Assembly: GCA_035541935.1 (NCBI GenBank)
Contig: DATKMJ010000026.1
Span: 1-45,882, forward strand
Length of the DNA: 45,882 nucleotides
Direction: 5' to 3'
Origin: Candidatus Binatia bacterium
Lineage (GTDB): Bacteria; Vulcanimicrobiota; Vulcanimicrobiia; Vulcanimicrobiales; Vulcanimicrobiaceae
Numbering within the stretch: position 1 is the stretch's first letter; each line of letters starts with the position of its first letter. The position numbers and the translations under genes were made by a program. Shown piece after piece: positions 10,724-21,800 of the stretch. A model generated the notes under the pieces. It was not told the origin of the DNA. It worked only from the letters and a program-made list of their open reading frames with translations, and did not search any database.

Positions 10724-10769
10724 ATCGAAGCCGTAGAATCTCTCGGATTTCGAACGCGTGTTCGATAGG
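10721..10769 (+). repeat. Inverted repeat in the nrdJ leader
   Basis: CCTATCGAA (10721-10729) and TTCGATAGG (10761-10769) are perfect 9-bp inverted repeats separated by 31 nt. The right arm ends just before the GAGGAA ribosome-binding site (10773-10778) of nrdJ. An alternative partner for the left arm is ATAGG at 10713-10717. It may act as an operator or as an RNA stem near the start site. No cobalamin riboswitch motif fits in the short leader. Confidence 0.5.
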
Positions 10770-10784
10770 AGCGAGGAAGCCCGC

Positions 10785-13700
10785 ATGAAGTTTGCGCGTA
10801 CCTATTCTGTCCCCGGCGACCCCTATGCCGGTGTGACGTTCGAGCCGCGAGACTCGCGGATCGTCAATCCCGACGGCTCGGTCATCTTTGAGGCCAAGGA
10901 TGTCATGGTGCCGGCGACCTGGAGCCAGGTCGCCGTGGACGTCCTCGCCCAGAAGTACTGCCGCAAGGCGGGAGTACCGACCGCGACCGTCCGCGTGCCG
11001 GAAGATGGCGTGCCGCAATGGCTTCAGCGCTCGATGGCCGACGTCGAGGCCCTTTCCCGCGACGACCAGTTCGGGGCGGAACGCGACTCGCGCCAGGTCT
11101 TCAACCGCATGGCCGGCTGCTGGACCTACTGGGGCTGGAAGCACGGCTACTTCGACTCCGAGAACGACGCGCAGATTTACTTCGACGAGATGTGCGCGAT
11201 GTTAGCGCGCCAGATCGGTGCGCCCAACTCTCCGCAGTTCTTCAACACCGGCCTGCACTGGGCGTACGGCATTTCGGGACCCGCGCAAGGTCACTGGTAC
11301 GTCGAACCCGCCGATGGCATGGCAATCCCGTCGACCGATACCTACACTCGGCCGCAAGTTTCGGCGTGCTACATCCTCGGAATTGACGACGACTTACTGA
11401 ACGAAGGCGGCATTTTCGACGGCGTCGTGCGCGAAGCGCGCATCTTCAAAGGCGGCTCCGGAAGCGGCGCTAACTTCTCGAAGATTCGGGCGGCCGGCGA
11501 AAAGCTGACCGGCGGCGGAACGTCGAGCGGTTTGATGTCGTTCCTCAAAGTCTTCGATCGCGCCGCCGGTGCGATCAAGTCGGGCGGCACGACGCGGCGC
11601 GCCGCGAAGATGGTCGTGCTCAACGCCGACCATCCCGACATCGAAGCGTTCGTCAACTGGAAAGTGCGCGAAGAGCGCAAGGTCGCCGATCTCGTCATCG
11701 GCTCGCGCGTCTTCGAGCGCCACCTCAACGCGATCATCTCCGCGGCGCACGACACGCGCGTTCCCGACCACGCGCGGCTCGATCCCGCCCTCAACGCGTC
11801 GTTGCGCGGCGCAATTCGCGAAGCGCTCGCCGCCGGCATACCGTCTGGCGCCGCGCAGAACGCGCTCGACTACGCGCGCCAGGGATACACGCATTTAGAG
11901 ATCGAGAAATACGACGTCGGCTGGGATTCCGAAGCATACGTCACCGTTTCCGGCCAGAACTCGAACAACTCGGTGCGCTTGAGCAACGGCTTCTTCGAAG
12001 CGCTCGATCGCGACGAGGATTGGTTGCTGACCGCGCGCACGACCGGCGACGTAGTCAAGCGCATTAAGGCGCGCGATCTGTGGGAGCAGATCGGCCTGGC
12101 TGCATGGCAGTCCGCCGATCCCGGCTTGCAGTTCGACGATACGATCCAAGAGTGGCACACCTGTTCGAACGACGATCGTATCAACGCAACGAATCCGTGC
12201 GTTACCGGCGACGCGCTCGTCGCGACCGCCGACGGACCGGCGCGAATCGCCAGTCTCGTGGGCAAAGCGGCGTTCGTCGTCGGTGCCGACGGTAGGCCCC
12301 ATCTCGTCAACAATATCTTCCCGACCGGAACGAAACCCGTCTATCGTCTTCGCACGAAGGCGGGCTACGAACTCGACCTCACCGCCGACCACAAGGTCTG
12401 GACGGAGAATCGCGGCGACGTACCAGCGTCGGAACTGCAACGCGGCGATCGGATCGCTTTGAGCGGGTCGGGGTTCGGCGCGGTCGCCATCGACACGAAC
12501 CTCGCGCTCGGCATCGGCACGGCTATCGGCGACGGCTGCGTAGCGAATTCAGGCGGTCTCATCATCACCATGCACGAAGACGAATACCCGGTTCTCAGCG
12601 ACATCGCCGGCGCAATCAATCGGGTCAAATCGCAATTCCAGGACGATGGCCGGGCTCGCCGTGCGACGACCGCAACGATTCCCGCGCAGGGCACCGGATC
12701 GCGCATTGCTACCGGGAACCGGCGAGTCGTCGAACTTTTTTCACGCTACGCGGTCCTCGATGCCGGCAGTGCGCAGAAAAAGTTCACCGACGCCGTCTAC
12801 GAGCTCGACCAGCAATCGACGTCGGCGATGCTGCGAGGCCTCTTCACGGCCGACGGCACGGTGGCGAACTATGGATCGAAATCGCAATACGTCTCGCTCG
12901 ACTCTTGCTCGCCGACGCTCCTCAAGCAGGTCCAGCACCTTCTCCTCTCTTTCGGGATCAAGTCAAAACTCTACACCGACCGGCGTACGGAGCTCGTTGC
13001 GTCCTGCCCGGACGGTAACGGCGGCCGCGCCGAGTACCGCGTCGTGCAGATGCACTCGTTGCGCATCTCGCGTACCTCACGTCTTGCGTTCGAGCGCGCG
13101 ATCGGCTTCCATCCGGCCTCGCATAAGGCCCGCGCTCTCGCCGGTCTCAACGCATCGGTGAGCTGCTACTCGGAGCGCCTCGTCGACGATTTTGACTCGG
13201 TCGAACCACTCGGTACCGCTGCAGTCTTCGATCTCACCGAAAACGAGACGCATCACTTCGTAGCTAACGGGTTGCTCGTGCACAACTGCTCGGAATACGT
13301 CTTTCTCGATGACACGGCGTGCAATTTAGCTAGCCTCAATCTCGTCAAGTTCCTCAACGACGACGGCAACTTCGACGCGCAGCGCTTCGCCGACGCGACG
13401 CGCATCTGGACGACGACGCTCGAGATCTCCGTCGCCATGGGACAGATGCCGTCGAAGAAGATCGCCGAGAAGAACCACGGCTATCGCACGCTGGGCCTTG
13501 GCTACGCAAACCTCGGCACGCTGTTGATGCGCATGGGCCTACCGTACGACTCCGAGGAGAGTTTCGGATGGTGCGGCGCCATCAACGCGCTTCAGACCGG
13601 GATGGCGTATCGCACATCGGCAGAGATGGCGCAACAACTCGGACCCTTCGCACGCTTCGAGGCGAATCGCGAGCCGATGCTGCGCGTCATCCGGAACCAT

Positions 13701-16700
13701 CGCCGGGCCGCGTATGCCGTCGATGCGAGCGAGTACGAAGGACTCACCGTGAAGCCGGTAACGCATCAGCCGACGCTCTTCACGCAGAAGACCTGGGCGC
13801 TGGCGCGCAAGATGTGGGACGAAGCGCTCTCGACCGGCGAGGTTGCCGGCTATCGCAACGCCCAGGTCACGGTCACCGCTCCAACCGGCACGATCGGGCT
13901 CGTGATGGACTGCGATACGACCGGCATCGAGCCCGACTTCGCGCTCGTGAAATTCAAGAAGCTCGCCGGCGGCGGCTACTTCAAGATCGTCAATCAATCC
14001 GTCGACGCAGCGCTCCACAAACTCGGCTACTCGCAAGAGCAAATCGAGGCGATCGAGACCTACGCGAAGGGAACCGGAACCCTCGAAGAAGCGCCGCACG
14101 TCAACCGCGCGACGCTGAAAGCGAAGGGCTTCGACGACGCGGCGGTCGAGCGCGTCGAGGCCGCCTTACCGGGCGCGTTCGAACTCGCGTTCGTCTTCAA
14201 CAAGTTCGTGCTCGGCGAGGAGTTCTGCAAAGAGCGGCTCGGGTTGACCGAGGAGCAGCTCAACGACTGGAACTTCTCGATTCTGCGCGATGGTCTTGGC
14301 TTCACGGCGCTGCAGATCGAAGAGGCTTCGGCACACATCTGCGGCCGGATGACGGTCGAGGGCGCGCCGGATCTCAAAGACGAGCATCTCGCGGTCTTCG
14401 ATTGCGCGACGCCCTGCGGGAAGTACGGCACGCGTTACATCCGGCCGCTCGCGCACGTGGACATGATGGCCGCGGCGCAACCGTGGGTCTCGGGAGCGAT
14501 TAGCAAATGCGTCGTCGGCAACACGCTGCTGACGACGGAAGACGGGCTCGTGCGAATCGGATCGCTGCATCGCGGCGAAGCCGAGGACACGTTCCGATCG
14601 GAAGCGCTCGAGGTCGCCTCGCTCAATGGGGCGCGATCGACGGATGCCTTCTACTACGGCGGAGAACGCACCGTTCGCGAAATCCGTCTCCGTTCCGGGC
14701 ACCGCGTCGTCGGAACGCCGAATCACCGCGTCCTCGTCTGCAACGATCGCGGTTTGATATGGCGGCATTTATCGGAAATCGAGCCCGGCGAGTACGTCGC
14801 GGTTCAGTACGGCGACGATATGTGGTCCTCCAGTCCGGCTCGCTTTGATGACTTTCGGCCATCGCCGGCGCACGGCTCGCAAAAGCGAATCGACGTGCCC
14901 GACGCCATGACGTCGGATCTCGCCTTCTTCCTCGGCGCCTACGCCGCCGAAGGGCATACGTCGCGATGCAATTACACGGTCGTCATCACGAACGGCGTCG
15001 ACGTCGTTCTGGAACGGGTTCTCGATGCGGCGCGCGCGGCATTCGGCATCGAAGGCAAAATCCTGCGGGCGCCCGGCAAGTGCCCGGTTATCACATTCGC
15101 CTCGAAGACGTTGGTCGAGTTCCTCGAGTATCTTGGCTGCGGCTCTCGAGCGAGAGAGAAACGCATTCCGGATAGCGTGCTGCGCTCGCCGCGCGAACAC
15201 GTACGGGCTTTTCTCAGCGGGCTATTCCTCGATGCGTACGTCACGACCGGCGCGCTCGCCAAGTGGGCTATCTGTCTCGACTCTCCGGCCCTTCTCGACG
15301 ATCTCCAAGCCGTCCTCACGAACTTCGGCGTCGTTCATAGCCGCATCGAGAAATACAACAAAGAATACGCTAAGTCGTACGGAGAGGTCTATGCGACCGG
15401 ACGGCAGGCGCAGAAGCTTCTAGCCCTCATCGCGTTCCCAGAGCCCGTAAAACTTGCGCGAGCGATGATCCCCCTACACCGCGCCGGAGAAGGGCCGCGA
15501 ATTCGCGGCAAGCACTCGCATCTGCTCGACGAGCGGACTCGAGCGGTTTCCTGGGAGAGCGTGCGTCGCCTCTCGGAGCAGGTCGAGTTGCCGCAATGGC
15601 TCGACGAGATCGTCAACCGCAACCTCCATTTCAGCCCTGTCGACCACGTTGCCGATGCCGGAACGCGAGAGGTTTACGATATCTCGGTTCCCGAGACGCA
15701 CGCGTTCGTCGGTAACGGCATCGTCAACCACAATACGATCAATCTTCCGCAGACTGCGTCGATCGAAGACGTCAAGGAAGCGTATCGCTATTCGTGGGAG
15801 CGGATGATCAAAGCCGTCGCACTCTACCGCGACGGGTCGAAACTCTCCCAACCGCTCGCGGCGAGCTACGACTTCGGCGGCGATGCGACGGGAGAAGAGA
15901 CGGCCACCGCGCCGCAGCCGTTCAACACGCCGCTGCAGATCGCCGAGAAGCTCGTCTACCGCTACATTGCCAAGCGGCGGCCGATGCCGCAGCGGCGCAG
16001 CGGCTACACGCAGAAGGCGACGATCTCGGGCCACAAGGTCTACCTGCGCACCGGCGAGTACGAAGGCGGCCAACTCGGCGAGATCTTCATCGACATGCAC
16101 AAAGAGGGCGCGGCCTTCCGCTCCCTCATGAACAACTTCGCGATCGCGATCTCGCTCGGCTTGCAGCACGGCGTGCCGCTCGAGGAGTTCGTCGAAGCCT
16201 TCACCTTCACGCGCTTCGAGCCGAACGGACCGGTCGTCGGTCACGATCACATCAAGATGGCGACCTCGATCCTTGACTACATCTTCCGCGAGCTCGCGGT
16301 CAGTTATCTCGGCCGCTACGACCTCGCGCACGTGCAGCCGTCGATGCAGATGGATGCGATGGGGCCCGAGGCGCAAGAGGAGTACATCGGCGAGGAAGAG
16401 GCGGGCGTCCACGTTCGTCCGGCCGGCGTCGCCGAGCGGCTCCATCCGGTCAGCGCGCACCTGCATCCGGGAATGGACCCCGAGCCGCCTTCGTCGCACG
16501 CACCGCCCGGCAACGGCGGGAACGGCGGCGCAAACGGTAACGGCGGCAGCAACGGCGGCGCAACCGCTACGGCGGTCGCCACGCTCGCGCGAACCGAAGC
16601 GGTCAACGCGTCGAAGGCCAAGGGCTATACGGGCAACGCATGCTCCGAGTGCGGCCAGCTCACGATGGTGCGCAACGGCGCGTGCGAGAAGTGCGACTCC

Positions 16701-16727
16701 TGCGGAGCGACTTCAGGATGCAGTTAG
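10785..16727 (+). CDS. nrdJ: Class II (B12-dependent) ribonucleotide reductase with two inteins
   Basis: Reduces ribonucleotides to deoxyribonucleotides using adenosylcobalamin to form a thiyl radical. The 1980-residue precursor would yield a 1208-residue enzyme after removal of inteins of 363 and 409 residues. Visible motifs: [15 protein letters not shown] and [15 protein letters not shown] near the N-terminus, redox Cys195 (VSACYILG), the [13 protein letters not shown] loop, the radical-site N-x-C-x-E in NPCSEY (Cys835 in the precursor, 472 after splicing), the partner Cys 11 residues later, and phosphate-binding APTGTIG. After the catalytic barrel comes a Gly/Asn-rich linker (about 1900-1935) and a Cys-rich tail (CSECG...CEKCDSCG) that probably reloads the active-site disulfide. 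The start ATG has GAGGAA at 8-nt spacing; an earlier GTG at 10758 is possible but less likely. No ATP-cone is seen. Confidence 0.97.
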   Translation: MKFARTYSVPGDPYAGVTFEPRDSRIVNPDGSVIFEAKDVMVPATWSQVAVDVLAQKYCRKAGVPTATVRVPEDGVPQWLQRSMADVEALSRDDQFGAERDSRQVFNRMAGCWTYWGWKHGYFDSENDAQIYFDEMCAMLARQIGAPNSPQFFNTGLHWAYGISGPAQGHWYVEPADGMAIPSTDTYTRPQVSACYILGIDDDLLNEGGIFDGVVREARIFKGGSGSGANFSKIRAAGEKLTGGGTSSGLMSFLKVFDRAAGAIKSGGTTRRAAKMVVLNADHPDIEAFVNWKVREERKVADLVIGSRVFERHLNAIISAAHDTRVPDHARLDPALNASLRGAIREALAAGIPSGAAQNALDYARQGYTHLEIEKYDVGWDSEAYVTVSGQNSNNSVRLSNGFFEALDRDEDWLLTARTTGDVVKRIKARDLWEQIGLAAWQSADPGLQFDDTIQEWHTCSNDDRINATNPCVTGDALVATADGPARIASLVGKAAFVVGADGRPHLVNNIFPTGTKPVYRLRTKAGYELDLTADHKVWTENRGDVPASELQRGDRIALSGSGFGAVAIDTNLALGIGTAIGDGCVANSGGLIITMHEDEYPVLSDIAGAINRVKSQFQDDGRARRATTATIPAQGTGSRIATGNRRVVELFSRYAVLDAGSAQKKFTDAVYELDQQSTSAMLRGLFTADGTVANYGSKSQYVSLDSCSPTLLKQVQHLLLSFGIKSKLYTDRRTELVASCPDGNGGRAEYRVVQMHSLRISRTSRLAFERAIGFHPASHKARALAGLNASVSCYSERLVDDFDSVEPLGTAAVFDLTENETHHFVANGLLVHNCSEYVFLDDTACNLASLNLVKFLNDDGNFDAQRFADATRIWTTTLEISVAMGQMPSKKIAEKNHGYRTLGLGYANLGTLLMRMGLPYDSEESFGWCGAINALQTGMAYRTSAEMAQQLGPFARFEANREPMLRVIRNHRRAAYAVDASEYEGLTVKPVTHQPTLFTQKTWALARKMWDEALSTGEVAGYRNAQVTVTAPTGTIGLVMDCDTTGIEPDFALVKFKKLAGGGYFKIVNQSVDAALHKLGYSQEQIEAIETYAKGTGTLEEAPHVNRATLKAKGFDDAAVERVEAALPGAFELAFVFNKFVLGEEFCKERLGLTEEQLNDWNFSILRDGLGFTALQIEEASAHICGRMTVEGAPDLKDEHLAVFDCATPCGKYGTRYIRPLAHVDMMAAAQPWVSGAISKCVVGNTLLTTEDGLVRIGSLHRGEAEDTFRSEALEVASLNGARSTDAFYYGGERTVREIRLRSGHRVVGTPNHRVLVCNDRGLIWRHLSEIEPGEYVAVQYGDDMWSSSPARFDDFRPSPAHGSQKRIDVPDAMTSDLAFFLGAYAAEGHTSRCNYTVVITNGVDVVLERVLDAARAAFGIEGKILRAPGKCPVITFASKTLVEFLEYLGCGSRAREKRIPDSVLRSPREHVRAFLSGLFLDAYVTTGALAKWAICLDSPALLDDLQAVLTNFGVVHSRIEKYNKEYAKSYGEVYATGRQAQKLLALIAFPEPVKLARAMIPLHRAGEGPRIRGKHSHLLDERTRAVSWESVRRLSEQVELPQWLDEIVNRNLHFSPVDHVADAGTREVYDISVPETHAFVGNGIVNHNTINLPQTASIEDVKEAYRYSWERMIKAVALYRDGSKLSQPLAASYDFGGDATGEETATAPQPFNTPLQIAEKLVYRYIAKRRPMPQRRSGYTQKATISGHKVYLRTGEYEGGQLGEIFIDMHKEGAAFRSLMNNFAIAISLGLQHGVPLEEFVEAFTFTRFEPNGPVVGHDHIKMATSILDYIFRELAVSYLGRYDLAHVQPSMQMDAMGPEAQEEYIGEEEAGVHVRPAGVAERLHPVSAHLHPGMDPEPPSSHAPPGNGGNGGANGNGGSNGGATATAVATLARTEAVNASKAKGYTGNACSECGQLTMVRNGACEKCDSCGATSGCS
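12198..13286 (+). other. Intein 1 in NrdJ (363 residues, LAGLIDADG type)
   Basis: The protein-splicing element starts at Cys472 ([14 protein letters not shown]-terminal splice block), has the block B Thr/His in LTADHKVW and ends [12 protein letters not shown], with penultimate His and terminal Asn followed by Cys+1. It interrupts NP|CSEY, so the +1 nucleophile is the thiyl-radical cysteine of the reductase. The central region has two LAGLIDADG-type helices, [11 protein letters not shown] and [10 protein letters not shown], both keeping the acidic residue, so the homing endonuclease may be active. All splice-junction residues are intact. Confidence 0.95.
14508..15734 (+). other. Intein 2 in NrdJ (409 residues, LAGLIDADG type)
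   Basis: Begins at Cys1242 ([13 protein letters not shown]), carries the block B motif GTPNHRVLV and ends [13 protein letters not shown], with penultimate His and terminal Asn. The +1 extein residue is Thr. It splits the conserved GAISK|TINLP segment of class II reductases. LAGLIDADG-type helices appear as [10 protein letters not shown] and [10 protein letters not shown]; acidic residues remain (Glu and Asp), but both motifs are degenerate. It is longer than intein 1 and shows no close similarity to it, so the two probably arrived independently. Confidence 0.95.
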
Positions 16728-16828
16728 AGCAGGCCGCGATAACGCTGGAGGACGACGCCGTCACGACGAGCGGCCTCGTCCAAACGCGCTCGCGAACGAC
16801 CTCGTGCCGTAACGCTCGGCGCTGACGT

Positions 16829-18757
16829 CTACTCGACGCGCACGATCGCCATCATGCCCGCGTCCTCGTGGAAGAGCATGTGGCAGTGGAAGACGAACGT
16901 GCCGCGCGGCACGTGGCGGAAGTCGAGCAAGATCTTGGTGATGCTGGGAGCGACGAGCGGATAGTTCGGATCGCGTTTGTTCGGCAGCAACCGCCCGACC
17001 GGGACGAAGACCGTATCCTCGGTCAGCGGAATGCCGCCGGGACCGTTCTCCTGAACGAAACTCATCTGATGGATGTGAAATCCGTGCGACTCCATCGTCG
17101 CGTTGATCAGATACCACTCCTCGATCGTCCCCTTCTTTACGACGACGTCGGCATTGGCCGGCACGGTCGCGCCCGCCGGATAGACCGGCCAGAACGGGTG
17201 CTCGCGAAACTGCCGATTCGTCGTGTCGGTGATATAGAAGCCCTGGTGCACCGGGATCTTTCCACTCTTTGGAAAGGCGTACTCGGTGAACGTCAAGGCA
17301 CGGCGACGGATGAGCGAGGGATTGGCTCGCGCGTACGCGACGAGCTTTGCCGCGGGCGTATCGGCGATCGTCGCCGGCACCGGCGAAAAATCGGGCGAAG
17401 GCATCGCAACGGCTGCTCCCGGCGCGTCGGCACGCGTAGAGATCGCCAGCAGATCGTGACGCATCTGGAAGAACGCGTCCTTGCCCTCGCAGAAATGCTC
17501 GGTAGACAGCACGTACTTGCCGCCGGGCGGGATCGTCAGCAGAATATCCGTGCGCGACATCGGCGTCAACATGACGCGGTCCATCGCGATGTACTGTGAG
17601 AGCGGCGCATCCATGTCGCCGGAGACCGGTATGCCGTCGATGCCGACGACGCGCATCTGCGTCACGGTGCCGCTCGCATCGCGCAACTGCATGAATTTTG
17701 GGGAATCCGAGGTCCCGTTGACGATCCGCAGCAGCTGCGTCGTTCCGGGAGCGACGTGCAGCGTTGCGGGCGCGGCAGCCCCATCCACGTCGACGAGCGC
17801 CTCGGAACCAGCGCCGTTGCAGCCGGTCGGATCGAGCGAGAGCCCGCCGCCGCGGATCGGAAAGACGCTCGGCCAGGGTGGAGGATCGAACGGATCGTAC
17901 GGCACCGGCGACCCCGCGGGCAAAGCGGCCTCGTGCGCGATTCCGTCGTTGCCGAGCGCCGTCTCGTCGGGCGCGAAGATATTGTCGACGCCGAACGGGA
18001 TTTGATAGCGCACGACGAGGACGTGATCGTCCTCGGGCGGGAGCTGCGGCCGATCGGGCTCGACGATCCAAGCGCCGTCGAGCCCCGACGAAACTTCGAC
18101 GTCCGACGTGCCGTGCGCGTGCGGATGGTACATGTAGGTTCCCGGCGGCTGGCGCTTCGGGATCGTGATGCGGTACTCGCATGCGTGCATCGGCGTGCTC
18201 AGCGTCGAGAGAAAGATGTTCTCCTCGGACGCCGGCCCTTCGAAACCGTGAAGGTGGATGTTCGTATCTACCGGCGCCATCTGCAGCGGCCGGTCGTCGA
18301 TCGTGTGATTCAAGTAGCCGACGAAGTGCAGCGTCGTCGGCGGCGGCATCGTCATCGGCGCGCAGGCCGGAATCGCCGTCGAAGCGACCGATTCGCCCGG
18401 GCTGCGGCCCTTGAGATCGTTGACGATGCGGAGCGCAAAATGCTCGCCCCGCCGAACGTGGATCGCCGGCGCGACGGTCTCGACTCTCCCGTCGAGCGTG
18501 TAGCGGTAGCAGTATCGTTGGCCGTCGTGATGTACGGCCAGGATCAACTCGTGCTCGCCGTTTGCATCGAGCGGGAGATTCCAGGCGTCAACCTCGGGCG
18601 GCTCGACGACCTCGCGCGACGGCGCGGCCCCGCCGCAGACCGCGACGTGATGGTGGACGGCGGGCGCGGCGCCGCCGGCCCCGCTCGTTCCGGCGAGCAG
18701 CACCCCGACGGCCGCCGCAGCGAGCCACAGAAGGGTCCGGCTTCTAACGCTCTGCAT
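16829..18757 (-). CDS. Exported multicopper oxidase
   Basis: A 642-residue secreted copper oxidase. Residues 1-30 are a Sec-type signal peptide (MQSVRSR then a hydrophobic stretch). The four copper-binding blocks are all present: HLHG 168-171, HPHAHG 211-216, HGFHIH 558-563 and HCHMLFHEDAGMM 624-636, giving the type 1 Cys625 with axial Met635 and flanking ligands for the trinuclear centre. This is a three-cupredoxin, laccase-like arrangement. Substrate is unknown; metal oxidation, phenol oxidation and copper tolerance are all possible. No Met-rich insert typical of CueO is obvious. A GAGGAGG ribosome-binding site precedes the ATG. It is divergent from the Asp-box protein gene with only 49 nt between, so the promoters must overlap. 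Confidence 0.93.
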   Translation of the reverse strand: MQSVRSRTLLWLAAAAVGVLLAGTSGAGGAAPAVHHHVAVCGGAAPSREVVEPPEVDAWNLPLDANGEHELILAVHHDGQRYCYRYTLDGRVETVAPAIHVRRGEHFALRIVNDLKGRSPGESVASTAIPACAPMTMPPPTTLHFVGYLNHTIDDRPLQMAPVDTNIHLHGFEGPASEENIFLSTLSTPMHACEYRITIPKRQPPGTYMYHPHAHGTSDVEVSSGLDGAWIVEPDRPQLPPEDDHVLVVRYQIPFGVDNIFAPDETALGNDGIAHEAALPAGSPVPYDPFDPPPWPSVFPIRGGGLSLDPTGCNGAGSEALVDVDGAAAPATLHVAPGTTQLLRIVNGTSDSPKFMQLRDASGTVTQMRVVGIDGIPVSGDMDAPLSQYIAMDRVMLTPMSRTDILLTIPPGGKYVLSTEHFCEGKDAFFQMRHDLLAISTRADAPGAAVAMPSPDFSPVPATIADTPAAKLVAYARANPSLIRRRALTFTEYAFPKSGKIPVHQGFYITDTTNRQFREHPFWPVYPAGATVPANADVVVKKGTIEEWYLINATMESHGFHIHQMSFVQENGPGGIPLTEDTVFVPVGRLLPNKRDPNYPLVAPSITKILLDFRHVPRGTFVFHCHMLFHEDAGMMAIVRVE

Positions 18758-18806
18758 CCCGCCTCCTCAAGAGGGTTTTCCTTGCACGTCGGCGCGATAA
18801 CGCACC

Positions 18807-21800
18807 ATGAAGCGTCTCCTTACCGCACTGACAGTTCCGCTCTTTCTCCTCATCCCCACCGCCTCCCACGCGGCCGTCGCGCAATCCGCGGCACAGCAAC
18901 TGATGGGCAAGCTCGAGTGGCGCAGCATCGGGCCGTACATTGGCGGACGCGTCGTTGCCGTCGCGGGCGTGCCGAGCCAACGCGATCTCTTCTATATGGG
19001 CGGCGTCCAGGGCGGCGTCTGGAAGAGCACCGATTACGGGCTGACCTGGACGAACATCACCGACGGGAAGATTCCCGGCATCGCCGATCCGATCGGATCG
19101 CTCGCCGTCGCCCCTTCGAATCCGAACGTCATCTACGCCGGCACCGGCGAAGCCGACATCCGCAGCGACTTCGACACCGGCGACGGGCTCTACAAGACGA
19201 CCGATGCCGGAAAGACGTGGTCGTACGCGGGACTGCGCGATACGCATATGATCGCGAAGCTCGTCGTCGACCCGAGCAACCCGAAGATTCTCTACGCGGC
19301 CTCGATGGGCCACGTCTTCAAGCCGAACGCCGAACGCGGGATCTTCAAGACGACCGACGGCGGCGCGACCTGGCGCAAGGTGCTCTTCGTAGACGACAAG
19401 ACGGGCGGGATCGATCTCGCGATGGACTCGCGCGATCGCAACGTTCTCTATGCGTCGATGTGGCAGGCGCAGCGGGTTCCGTGGAAGATGACGAGCGGCG
19501 GTCCCGGGAGCGGCCTGTATAAGACGCTCGACGGCGGCGCGCATTGGACGAAGATCTCGACGAACCCCGGCTTCGCAACCGGCATCCTTGGAAAGATCGG
19601 CATCTCGGTCGCGGCAAGCAACCCGCGCATCGTCTACGCGATCGTGCAAGCGCGCGACGGCGGCGTCTACCGCTCGAACGACGCGGGGGCGACGTGGAAG
19701 CGCGTCAACGGCGAGATGAAACTCCGCCAGCGCGCCTTCTACTACATGGCGATCACCGTCGATCCGACGAACCCCGAGGTGGCGTACGCTCCCCAAGTTG
19801 ACGCGGTCTACAAGACGAAGGACGGCGGTAAGACGTTCACCGAGATCGACACGCCGCACGGCGACAACCACATCATCTGGGTCAACCCGCACGACGCCAA
19901 GCTGCTGCTCGAAGGAAACGACGGCGGCGCGACCGTCTCGGTCAACGGCGGCGACACGTGGAGCAGCGAGGATAACCAGCCGACGGGACAATTCTACCAC
20001 GTCGCGACCGACGACCAGTTCCCGTTCCACGTCTTCGGCGCCTCGCAGGACGAAGGTGCGTTCGAAGGCCCGAGCGCCGCGATCGGCCCGGGCATCGGTC
20101 CCGGCGAGTGGCACAACGTCGCGCTCGGCGAGAGCACGTTCGTCGCACCGGAGCCCGGCTCGCCGTTCGTCACCTACGGCAGCGGGTACTACAGCTCGTT
20201 CGCGCGCTTCGACCGCATCACCGGAGATCTGAAGAACGTCAGCCCCTACCCGCGTTATATGTCCGGCTCGACGCCGGCCGAGACGAAATACCGCTTCGGA
20301 TGGACGCATCCGATCTTCTTCTCGCCGAGCGATCCCCGCGAGCTGCTCGTCGCCTCGCAGGTCGTCTTCTCGTCTACGGATCACGGGCAGACGTGGAAGG
20401 TCCTCAGCCCCGATCTCACCCGCAACGATCCGGCCACCGAAGGCCCGACCGGCGGACCGGTCGATCTCGATCAGACCGGCGCCGAGACGTTTCCCGATAT
20501 CTCGGCTCTCGCCGCCTCGCCGCTCGATCCCGACATTCTCTGGGCGGGCTCGGCAGACGGCCTCGTGCACGTAACGACCGACCACGGCGCACATTGGACG
20601 CTCGTCACGCCGCCGCAACTGCCGCAGTGGACGCAGATCAGTTCGATCGAGCCGTCGCATACGGAGAAAGGCACCGCATATCTAACCGCTTCGCGCTTCA
20701 TGTGGGACGACTACCATCCCTACGTCTACGAGACGACCGATTACGGCGCGCACTGGACGGCGCTGACGACCGGCCTGCCCGCCGATCAGTACGTCTTCGT
20801 CGTTCGGCAGGATCCGCGCGAGCCGCGCCTGCTCTTCGCGGGCACGCGAGCGACGGTCTACGTCAGCCTCGACGGCGGATCGCTCTGGCAACCGCTCACG
20901 CGCAACCTTCCGGGCGTACAGGTCCGCGATCTCGCGATCGATCCGCGCGAAGGCGAGCTTGCCGCGGCGACGCACGGCCGCGCGTTCTGGATCATGGACG
21001 ACATCGCGCTGCTCGAACAGCTCGCGCGCCAGCCCGCGCTCTCCGTTGCAAGCGCGCAGCTCTTCGCGCCCGAAACAGCCTGGCTCTCGCAGGCGTACGG
21101 CGGCGCGAACGTCGGCATCCCGAACTTCGGCGACAACCCGAAGTACGGAGCCTCGGTCTTCTTCAACCTGCCGCCCGGATATAACGGCTCGACGCCGGCG
21201 ACGCTCTCTTTCCTCGACGCGAACGGCGCGACGATTCGAAGCTTCACGCTGCACTTGAAGAAAAAGCACGAGCGCGAGTTGACGCCCGAACAAGAGGAGA
21301 ATCTCGACTCGACCCAAGCGAATCAGCGCGAGCTCGATAAAATCACCGCGGTCTCGCCCGGAACGAACGTCTTCCAATGGAATCTGCGCTACCCGCCGGG
21401 CTACGACGTGCCGGGCTTCCACACGGTCGGCAGCGACGACTGGCCCGACTCGGTCGAAGGGCCGACGGTCGTGCCCGGCAACTACGAAGTCGTCTTACGC
21501 TACGGCGCGACGGCGCTGCGCGCTCCGCTGAGCGTGAAACTCGATCCGCGCCTCCATCCCGCACCCGGCGATCTGGCCGCGCGCTTCGAGCTCGAGACCG
21601 AGATCTTCGATTCGATCGACCGCCTCGATCGCGCGCTCGCGACCGCGCTCGCAGCGAGCCCGAAGTTGCCGCCCGCGCAGCGCGCCCAGGTGCAATCGGT
21701 CATCGCCTCGCTGATCCAGCTCAACATCCACTCGAGCGAGGCCGACCTGATGTATCCGCTGCGGGTTCGCGAGCAGCTCGCGTTCCTGCTCAACTCGCTC

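Noticed and set aside
10691-10784. Cobalamin riboswitch before the B12-dependent nrdJ
   Set aside because: The leader is too short and I see no B12-box-like sequence; NrdR boxes explain control better.
18744-20660. Long minus-strand open frame opposite the Asp-box protein
   Set aside because: Composition is Arg/Asp/Val-rich with no domain, and the plus strand has a signal peptide and repeated Asp-boxes.
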